A DNA stretch of 22,551 nucleotides from a virus. The position numbers and the translations under genes are program-made. Shown here piece by piece: positions 8,730-15,173 of this stretch. Where the stretch lies: positions 1 to 22,551 of IMG/VR virus record IMGVR_UViG_3300030406_006292. One strand, written 5' to 3'. Numbering within the stretch: position 1 is the stretch's first letter; every line of letters begins with the position of its first letter. The notes beneath the pieces were generated by a model. The model searched no databases and was not told the origin of the DNA. It was given only the letters and a program-made list of their open reading frames with translations.

Positions 8730-9919
8730 TTAAATTTCTTCGAGCCTGGGAAGCCCCCAAAAGGTAAAGGAACTGCACTATCTAAAGTATCATCACTCGC
8801 ATTTCCTTGGAATCTTATTTTGCAAGAAGTTAAACTTTTTCCACATAAATCAATTCTTTTCCAATATTTTCTATGGTGTCTAGGATCCTTGTCTGTATTG
8901 TCAAACAAAGCTTCCCATATCTGTACTTGATTAGAAATTTCTTGTGCTACTCCAGTTCCAGAGCCCGCAGCTGTTGCTCTAAAAATTGTGTTTGCATTAT
9001 CATTATTAGAACCTATAGAGGTAAAACCAGTTCCGCTAACAATTTTATAAAGCTGACCTATAATAAAGTTTCCTGCAGAGACGTTTGGCCCTGTTGTTTC
9101 TGTAGTTTTAACAATACTCGCAGCTGCAGTCGTAGTTGCTGCAGTATAACTTGTAGTATCATTCCATGTAGTTATACTAGCATTAGGAATTCTTGTATTA
9201 TCACTGCGAAAAAAAGAGTGTTGTTCAGAGTCTGTATATCTCCAAGTGCATCCACCTCCAAAACCTAACTCTCTTCCTTGGTACTGCCAAGGACAGTACT
9301 GCCCGATTACATTTCTTGCAGGAATTTTTGCTCTTTCAACATCCATTGGAGAGGCAAGTTCAAAAATTACAAAAATATTACTTTCAGACGCTATTCTATC
9401 TATATAATAAACTTGTGGAGGAAATTCATTAGGAGTTGCAGAATTAGTATTACAGTCAGATAAAAAAGCCTGTCTATAAACTACTTTAGTTCCAATAAGA
9501 TCATCATTAGTTTCAAACTCAGCATTTAAGGTTCCGTCAATAGAAGTGCCGCGTATTGACGGATCTCGAATATTGTGTAAAGTTATTTCTTTATTGTCTA
9601 TAGTTTTGGATAATACTGGAATATTTGCAATGGTAAGTGTTGGCCTTGCAATAGCACCGGAAGATGCAACTTCTATTCCCGTTATTTGAATAGGTATTGC
9701 ACTATAATTATTTTGACGAAACTCAATTTGAGTAGTTCCTTCATCATCTAATCCGGAAAATAAAAAATAGTTACCATTCCCTGTGCCTGGGTCATAGCCA
9801 GGAAGAGTAATGTCAAATAGCTCAACAAAACTATCTAATACCTCATGAGAATTTGTATAAGTATCAGTTAGCGTTGTAGTTATCTGAGGTTGCTGTACCT
9901 TATCTACTGTATCTGTCAC
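8726..9919 (-). CDS. L: Minor tail protein L with iron-sulfur-type cysteines
   Basis: A 397-aa tail-tip protein longer than lambda gpL (232 aa). After an N-terminal beta-rich domain (about 30-200, with ITLHNIRDPSIRGTSIDG), it carries four cysteines in the gpL pattern: Cys209 and Cys224 in GQYCPWQYQGRELGFGGGC, and Cys359 and Cys366 in DLCGKSLTSCKIRF. In lambda these ligate an iron-sulfur cluster. Between the pairs, residues about 232-350 contain an extra domain with GQLYKIVSGTGFTSIG and a GSGTGVAQE end, a beta module seen in other phage structural proteins. The C-terminus is PLPFGGFPG. GTG start at 9919 overlaps the M stop as GTGA, and the stop overlaps the K start in the same way. Confidence 0.92.
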   Translation of the reverse strand: MTDTVDKVQQPQITTTLTDTYTNSHEVLDSFVELFDITLPGYDPGTGNGNYFLFSGLDDEGTTQIEFRQNNYSAIPIQITGIEVASSGAIARPTLTIANIPVLSKTIDNKEITLHNIRDPSIRGTSIDGTLNAEFETNDDLIGTKVVYRQAFLSDCNTNSATPNEFPPQVYYIDRIASESNIFVIFELASPMDVERAKIPARNVIGQYCPWQYQGRELGFGGGCTWRYTDSEQHSFFRSDNTRIPNASITTWNDTTSYTAATTTAAASIVKTTETTGPNVSAGNFIIGQLYKIVSGTGFTSIGSNNDNANTIFRATAAGSGTGVAQEISNQVQIWEALFDNTDKDPRHHRKYWKRIDLCGKSLTSCKIRFQGNASDDTLDSAVPLPFGGFPGSKKFK

Positions 9920-10314
9920 GGCTCAAAAACTCTTTTTAAAGTTGCTGAAAGGGTATGTATCTCAGAATTAATATATGTTATATTGTATTGATCGCAAACT
10001 ACTTTAATTGTATTATCGGACTCATTGTGCTCAGTAACTACAAGACTAAATTTTGAACCTGACTGCCTGTCAAAAAAAGCAGCTAATTTATTTACTTCTG
10101 CTCTTGATCTATTACCAAACTTTACGTTAAAAATTTCATCAGTAGGATTTATACCGGCTTTGACTCTTTGAGAGTAACCGTCTCCAAATTGAGCAGTAAG
10201 AACTCGTTGTGTTACTCTACGCGTAGCACCCCTATCCAAAGGTATATCTTCACTTGCACTAGGATTTGTACCATCGTATCCACCTTGAGGAACCACTATT
10301 TTATAAACTGCCAT
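9916..10314 (-). CDS. M: Minor tail protein M (distal tail, lambda gpM-like)
   Basis: A 132-aa distal tail protein. It has the family hallmark QFGDGYSQRVKAGINP (residues 42-57), which corresponds to RFGDGYSQRAPAGLN in lambda gpM, then a FDRQSGSKFSLVV strand and a C-terminal TLSATLKRVFEP strand resembling the FSAEFEQV end of gpM. These small proteins form the ring joining the tail tube to the tip and fold similarly to tube proteins. Its ATG at 10314 shares one base with the tape-measure TAA (TAATG), and its TGA overlaps the GTG of L. Length is close to the family (109 aa in lambda). Confidence 0.94.
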   Translation of the reverse strand: MAVYKIVVPQGGYDGTNPSASEDIPLDRGATRRVTQRVLTAQFGDGYSQRVKAGINPTDEIFNVKFGNRSRAEVNKLAAFFDRQSGSKFSLVVTEHNESDNTIKVVCDQYNITYINSEIHTLSATLKRVFEP

Positions 10315-13300
10315 TATGCCACTCCATTTGGATTAAGAATACCGCCCTGTCGTTTTTGATTCAAAAGTTCTTGTTGAACAACGTTTGCAATAGTTGTTCC
10401 TAAGTCTAATCCTTGACCTTCAGTTTCTTGTGTTACTGCACCGCCCGAATCAATATTTACATTTACAACTACATTATTTTGCTGTTCAGAGCCATTTCTC
10501 ATTTCTACAGGAATTTCTTTGCCGTTAGGTAACGGAACTACTGCTTCTGTTCCATGAAGAATTGCAGGATATCCTGCTTGTCTACCCTTTGCGATTCCTC
10601 CTCCTGTAAACTGTTGAACTTTTTCTGCAACTCCTCCATAACGCATATTTGGATCTTTTTCAAATACTGCGCCATCTCTTCCAAGTAGGTTTGCAAAAAA
10701 CCCGCCCTGGCCGCCTGTTGCAGCTATAAGCATATTTAATACTAGTTGTTTTGCAATCATTCGTGCAATATCTGCTAGAATTGCTTTTGCCATATCTTTG
10801 AACGCTTCTTTTGCAGATTTTGTACCATCAATTAAAGATGCAAATGCATTAGTCATATTGCTTTCAAGACTTCTAGCTGTCCCATCTATTAAAACATTTA
10901 CATCTTCTAAATTTGCTCGAGCTTCTTTTAATCCCTCTAGCTTTTCTTTCAGTTCGTCAACTTTTTGTTCAACTTCTGCCTCAGCTGCAGCTCCTGCTTC
11001 TGTTGCTTGCTCTGCCACTTTTCCGGATAATTCAAATAACTTAGTTGCTAATCCTTCTAATTTCGCTGCTGCAGCCGCCACGGAAGGATCATTTGGATTA
11101 TCTGCAACAACAGCAGCAGCTCTGGTTCTAGCTATGCTAGCTTCGGCAGCTAATCTAGCGGCTAAAACTTCAAACTCTAATTCTGCTAACTCTCTTGCAA
11201 TACGTTTTCGATCATCTAATTCGTCTATTTGTTTTGCTAATAGTTTTTCAGTTCTGTCTATCTCTAAATCAAGAGATCGTCGATCTTCTGTTAAAAATGC
11301 AAAAGGATTAGATTGTCTCTCTTCTCGAAGAGTTCTGCTATCTTCAACTCTTTGTCGAGCAAATTCTTGTTGTGCTCGTTTTGCAGCTAAATCTGAAAGT
11401 TTTTGCTCTACATCTAAAAGGCGTTTCTTTTGCGCCCCTTCTGCTTCTAAAACTGCTAGAGTTCTTTCTTCGTTAGTTTTTTTACTGCGGGTTAGTGCAG
11501 TTATTTCTGCATCTATTCCTCTGATTCTCTCTTTTTCTTCTGCTCCTTCAAGAAGTAATTCATTATTTGTTTTTTCAGCCGTTAATGCGTCTATTTTGGC
11601 ATCAATAACCTTATCTTCTTGCTTTAATCTTAGCTCAGTAAACCCTGCTCCTATTTTTTCTAGTCTAGAAAGTTCTGAAAGAACTGCTTGTTGGTTCTTT
11701 AATACTCCATTTTTCTCAATAAGAATTTCATTATTCTTTACGAGCTGTTTATTAAAGACTTCCTGTGCATTTGTTAATTCACTTGCACTTTCTATTGTCC
11801 CTCTATCAAGTTTTAATGCGTCCTCAAGTTGATGTGCAAGATCTATTGTTCCCGGAAAAACCTCTTCTAAGTCTTCAATATTTGTTTTAGCTGCTGTTGT
11901 GCCTGGATTTTGTTCTAAAAATCCACTCATAACCGCCTTTACACTTTTTTCAAGCTCTAAACTTTGTTCCAGTGCATTACTAAAAGGAGTTACTTGTCTC
12001 CCTCCAAGTTTAGTTATTTCTGCATTAAGGTTTGCAAATTGTTGAATTGCTCCTTTTACATTTCCAGTAAAATTTTCAAAAGGCGTACTAATTTCTTTTA
12101 TTCTTTGAATAATATCTATAATATTAATAGTGCCGGATTCACCCATACTCTTAATATCTGCCTCTAATGTTTGGAATCCTTGTTGAACTCCAGGAAGCAC
12201 ATCACCCATACCAGCTAGTCTTAGCTGAGCGCTTGTTAAGAGTTCTATGGCTTGATCCTGTTGTACGGTTCCAATTGAATCAAGAGCTTCTTGTTGATTA
12301 GCTTGTGCTCTTTTTGTATCACGCCCCCTATTTCTGCTTGCTTGTCCTGTTAATCTTTGTGCACGAACTTCAGCTTCTTGTGCTTCTTTAAGTTTCGCAA
12401 TGTATTCCTCATCTATTGCTTTTCCTAGTCTAACATAAGAGGCAGCTAGCTCATCAAAAATTCCAGTGCTTGCTCTAGATTGATTAGCAAACAGCTCAAT
12501 TGCAGAGCCAGCATCTTCTGCAGTCTCTCTAACTAATTGAATTGTTTTTGCAAAAATTTTGAATCTTTCGTCGCTTTCTTCTATTGATTTTTTTACAGCA
12601 CTTGACTCAAAGGCCTTTTGAAATGCCGGAGCTACTAGACCTATAACAAATAATATTTGTCCAATGATGGGAATAGCATTTAAAAGAGCTCTACCAAATA
12701 GGGATACAGAGGTACTTGCAGTTCTCACAACTGCTGCAAACTTTCCATGAACATCTGCCGATCTTCCTACTTCTTTTGCTTGATTTTTTACTCCTCTTGC
12801 AGCTATTCCTAAACTATCAATAAACCCTGCATTATCAATTGCTTGACCATAAATTGCATTTCTTTTTGCTGATCTTGATGCGCTTGCTGCATTTCTACCT
12901 GTGGCTGTAAAGGTTTCTCTACCTCGCTCTGCTGTAGCTAACCCTTCTAATGCTTTTCTTTGTTCAATAATTGCTGCTGTTTCTGCTTTATATTTAGCTG
13001 AAACTGTGGTTGCATTTGCTTTTTGATAAGCAAGCCTGGCTGCTTCCGACTTTCGTAAACTTAGAATAGCCCTTTTTAAATCTTTTGTAGAAGCCTCTCC
13101 AGCTTTAATTTGTGGGATAAGCTGCTTAGCTATAGGAGGAGAAAAATCTAATACTTTTATTTGTTTTGCTTGCTTTTCAAATTCTCCTACAACTTTTGTT
13201 CTGCCCTTTCTTGCGGCGGCTGCTGCTGAAGTTGCTATTGCCGCATTTCTTGCAATTACATCATCAATTGCAGGAATAACTTGATTTACCAAAGTTCCTG

Positions 13301-14189
13301 CAAAGAAAGTAAGAGCAGCAGTCAAAGCAATTTTATTTGTTGCAAAAAAGTCAATAACTGGCCCTAAAATATTATTTGAAAAAACAATTATTTCTTTACT
13401 TAAATTATTAAAAGAAGCAGCTAATTTGTCATAAGGACTCGGATCTACTGCCTCTGAAATTTGTTGATATTTATTTAAACCCTGAGTTATTGTAGCATTC
13501 ACAAAAGCTTGAACTTTTTCAAACTGAGTAAGTTCAGTAGTAAGTTTTCCAATACTAGTAGCAAAGTCAGATGCTGCTTGATCTAATCGTACAATAATAC
13601 CTAATTCATCTAGAATTTCTGGTTCGAGTTTTGCAGTACCACGAATCAAGCGATCAATAGCATCGCCCATATCTCTTCCAAGAGCTAATGATGCACCTTT
13701 TGCTACTTCTGCTAATTGAAGAATTTGTGTGCTAGAAAATCCTGCGGAAGTACCTACAGAAACCGCACGTAGTGATTGTTCAGTAGAAATTGCTTGATCA
13801 GCTACAGTTCTTAAATCGGCTGCTAATGCTCCTAGATTTCTACCGGATAAAGCACCAATTCTCTCCAAACTGGTTTCTAACCTTTCTAATGCTGCCGCTC
13901 TTTTAAGCACTCCGAAAGCTGCTGAAACTGCAAAAACGTTAGCAGCAAAAGTTGCATAAACAGGTACAAGACCTCCTACAACTCCTGCTTGTTTAGAGAA
14001 TGCTTTTGTAGAGTTAGAAGTGGCTTGTGCAGAGCCTTGCATGGCTCTATAGCCTTTACGGGTGGAGGCATTTAAGCCATCTTGACTAGCTTTTGTTTCA
14101 TCCAGGGCTTTCTTTAGCTTCTTAGCAGAAAGCGTTGCTTTCTGCATTTTACCATTGACTTCAATATCAATTGTAACTTTTTTTGCCAT
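10314..14189 (-). CDS. Tail tape measure protein (1291 aa)
   Basis: Sets tail length and is released into the host envelope on infection. The length is typical, and at roughly 0.15 nm per residue it predicts a tail of about 190 nm (inference). There are hydrophobic, membrane-like segments near residues 69-95, 280-305 and 500-522. A long Glu/Lys/Arg/Ala-rich helical region with coiled-coil character spans roughly 560-1110. The C-terminal 190 residues resemble the lambda gpH tail: FASLIDGTKSAKEAFKDMA near 1116 and the YPAILHGTEAVVPLPNGKE block near 1207-1225. ATG at 14189 overlaps the chaperone stop (TAATG), the usual place directly after the G/GT pair. No lytic domain is visible. Confidence 0.95.
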   Translation of the reverse strand: MAKKVTIDIEVNGKMQKATLSAKKLKKALDETKASQDGLNASTRKGYRAMQGSAQATSNSTKAFSKQAGVVGGLVPVYATFAANVFAVSAAFGVLKRAAALERLETSLERIGALSGRNLGALAADLRTVADQAISTEQSLRAVSVGTSAGFSSTQILQLAEVAKGASLALGRDMGDAIDRLIRGTAKLEPEILDELGIIVRLDQAASDFATSIGKLTTELTQFEKVQAFVNATITQGLNKYQQISEAVDPSPYDKLAASFNNLSKEIIVFSNNILGPVIDFFATNKIALTAALTFFAGTLVNQVIPAIDDVIARNAAIATSAAAAARKGRTKVVGEFEKQAKQIKVLDFSPPIAKQLIPQIKAGEASTKDLKRAILSLRKSEAARLAYQKANATTVSAKYKAETAAIIEQRKALEGLATAERGRETFTATGRNAASASRSAKRNAIYGQAIDNAGFIDSLGIAARGVKNQAKEVGRSADVHGKFAAVVRTASTSVSLFGRALLNAIPIIGQILFVIGLVAPAFQKAFESSAVKKSIEESDERFKIFAKTIQLVRETAEDAGSAIELFANQSRASTGIFDELAASYVRLGKAIDEEYIAKLKEAQEAEVRAQRLTGQASRNRGRDTKRAQANQQEALDSIGTVQQDQAIELLTSAQLRLAGMGDVLPGVQQGFQTLEADIKSMGESGTINIIDIIQRIKEISTPFENFTGNVKGAIQQFANLNAEITKLGGRQVTPFSNALEQSLELEKSVKAVMSGFLEQNPGTTAAKTNIEDLEEVFPGTIDLAHQLEDALKLDRGTIESASELTNAQEVFNKQLVKNNEILIEKNGVLKNQQAVLSELSRLEKIGAGFTELRLKQEDKVIDAKIDALTAEKTNNELLLEGAEEKERIRGIDAEITALTRSKKTNEERTLAVLEAEGAQKKRLLDVEQKLSDLAAKRAQQEFARQRVEDSRTLREERQSNPFAFLTEDRRSLDLEIDRTEKLLAKQIDELDDRKRIARELAELEFEVLAARLAAEASIARTRAAAVVADNPNDPSVAAAAAKLEGLATKLFELSGKVAEQATEAGAAAEAEVEQKVDELKEKLEGLKEARANLEDVNVLIDGTARSLESNMTNAFASLIDGTKSAKEAFKDMAKAILADIARMIAKQLVLNMLIAATGGQGGFFANLLGRDGAVFEKDPNMRYGGVAEKVQQFTGGGIAKGRQAGYPAILHGTEAVVPLPNGKEIPVEMRNGSEQQNNVVVNVNIDSGGAVTQETEGQGLDLGTTIANVVQQELLNQKRQGGILNPNGVA

Positions 14190-14626
14190 TAGCCCTGTAC
14201 ATTATGGGTGTACGTTTTACCACCCCCTGCAGAAGATTTTGCTTTTCGTTCTTCTGCTTTTCTTTTTCGCTCCGCTTCTTGTAGTCTGTGCGCTACTAAA
14301 ATATTTTCCCACATTTTCATATAGAAATATGTTGTGGCAGGATCTGGTATACCATATATTTTAAAAATGTAATCTATACCTTCCCAGTGCTTTCCTAAAT
14401 AGGAACCACTCATACCTTCCCATCTATCTGTAAGTAATGAAAACACAAAAAATGCCACTTGAACTTCTTCGGGAAAATCCGAAAGCTCTAGCGGCATTTT
14501 GGCGGGATCGGGATCTTGTCCTAGCTGATCACATATTTGTAGATATTTTTCAACATCTATGTTTGAATCAGCTTCTTTTGCAAACCGTTCAAGTAGCTTT
14601 TCAACTTCCGCTACTTGCTGCTGGTA
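14189..14626 (-). CDS. Chaperone -1 frame extension (gpT-like part of the G-T fusion)
   Basis: A frame open from just after a TGA at 14633-14635 down to TAA at 14189, overlapping the end of the short chaperone. Read from the slip site it adds 145 residues (starting YQQQVAEVEKLLERFAKEA) to the first 137 residues of the short form, giving a 282-aa fusion. An ATG at 14497 could be mistaken for a start of a separate 102-aa gene, but the 43 codons upstream of it are protein-like and helical, there is no convincing ribosome-binding site, and the position matches lambda T, which is made only as GT. The T domain is thought to recruit tube protein to the tape-measure complex. It ends in a Lys/Arg/Glu-rich helix. 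Confidence 0.9.
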   Translation of the reverse strand, partial: YQQQVAEVEKLLERFAKEADSNIDVEKYLQICDQLGQDPDPAKMPLELSDFPEEVQVAFFVFSLLTDRWEGMSGSYLGKHWEGIDYIFKIYGIPDPATTYFYMKMWENILVAHRLQEAERKRKAEERKAKSSAGGGKTYTHNVQG

Positions 14627-14632
14627 AAATTT
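14590..14632 (-). promoter_or_regulatory. Programmed -1 ribosomal frameshift signal
   Basis: On the minus strand the heptamer A AAT TTT (14632-14626) sits in the correct phase, with zero-frame codons AAT TTT. It fits X XXY YYZ. After 8 nt a perfect 8-bp stem follows: CAAGTAGC (14617-14610), a 12-nt loop, and GCTACTTG (14597-14590). The zero-frame TAG lies in the 5' arm of the stem. The -1 frame has a TGA at 14633-14635, so slippage can only occur in the window of about 20 nt that contains the heptamer. Confidence 0.92.
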
Positions 14633-15036
14633 TCAAGATCACCGACTACTTCTGTAACCCAAGAATCAAAATGTGTAGAGTTCTTCATGAGAAGCTCTGC
14701 ATTTTCTTCTGTATAGGGCAGCTCATCCTCAGGATCAAGTTCAGAAATATCCACCAAAAGAAACTCTTCTAGGTAGCGATATTTAAGTCCCTTCCATCCT
14801 TTTATTACATCCTTACAATATTCTGTAAGAAATTTATCTTCGTCTAAGATTTCTTCTGGCTGTCTTGTTTTTCGATCAAACTTTGTACTTACGCACTTTT
14901 TTCTTAGCTTTAAAAGAGCATCTCTTGCTAAGTAGCATAAATCAATTTTTAGTCCTGTATATCCAGGAAAGTCTAAAGTTACCGTTTTACTAGGAGTCAT
15001 CAAACTCGCAAGAGAAACTGATTTTTTATCTGTCAT
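14611..15036 (-). CDS. Tail assembly chaperone, short form (gpG-like)
   Basis: A 141-aa protein from ATG at 15036 to TAG at 14611. It starts MTDKKSVSLASLMTPS and has conserved features of N-terminal tail assembly chaperones: an alpha-helical body, DVIKGWKGLKYRYLE, then LPYTEENAELLMKNS and a FDSWV...DLENF end. It sits directly before the tape measure and is the first gene after a strong promoter, exactly as gpG of lambda-like phages. These proteins coat the tape measure during assembly and are absent from the finished virion. Most ribosomes should stop at the TAG. A minority should slip at 14626-14632 and continue in the -1 frame to give the 282-aa long form. Confidence 0.92.
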   Translation of the reverse strand: MTDKKSVSLASLMTPSKTVTLDFPGYTGLKIDLCYLARDALLKLRKKCVSTKFDRKTRQPEEILDEDKFLTEYCKDVIKGWKGLKYRYLEEFLLVDISELDPEDELPYTEENAELLMKNSTHFDSWVTEVVGDLENFTSSK

Positions 15037-15082
15037 GTTGTACCTGTTCCTTTTAAAAAGTTGTAATCAATTTATACCACAT

Positions 15083-15111
15083 ATTATATCTAAGGTCAGC
15101 TGATATGTCAA
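15083..15111 (-). promoter_or_regulatory. Perfect sigma70-type promoter before the chaperone/tape-measure unit
   Basis: TTGACA (15111-15106), a 17-base spacer and TATAAT (15088-15083) on the minus strand. The A-rich AAAAATAA (15115-15122) is placed exactly as in the promoter at 636-664. Transcription would start near 15076, leaving about a 40-nt leader with AAGGA and CAGG upstream of the ATG at 15036. An 8-bp palindrome TCAGCTGA (15096-15103) lies in the spacer. It restarts transcription directly after the terminator at 15136-15160. Confidence 0.9.
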
Positions 15112-15135
15112 GAATTATTTTTATCACCTGGAACG

Positions 15136-15160
15136 AAAAAACCCGCCGAAGCGGGTTTTT
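15136..15160 (-). terminator. Intrinsic terminator after the tail tube gene (cUUCGg loop)
   Basis: A perfect 10-bp inverted repeat, AAAAACCCGC and GCGGGTTTTT, with a 4-base loop that reads TTCG on the minus strand and is closed by C-G: the very stable cUUCGg tetraloop. A run of six T follows on the minus strand. It begins 14 nt after the tail tube stop. The A/T arms could also terminate plus-strand transcripts. Confidence 0.93.
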
Positions 15161-15173
15161 AAGTCGTACAAAA

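Larger units (their letters stand above)
15037..15173. other. Transcription unit boundary between tube and chaperone genes
   Basis: This 137-bp gap is the longest non-coding stretch in the window. It contains the terminator (15136-15160), the A-rich upstream element and promoter (15083-15122), and the chaperone leader. No RNA gene or further small gene is visible in it. Confidence 0.85.

Noticed and set aside
10798-11832. A 344-codon open frame on the plus strand
   Set aside because: It is antisense to the coiled-coil part of the tape measure. Its Ser/Ala/Asn/Phe-rich translation is what the complement of Lys/Glu/Ala-rich helical coding gives, and it has no ribosome-binding site or domain.
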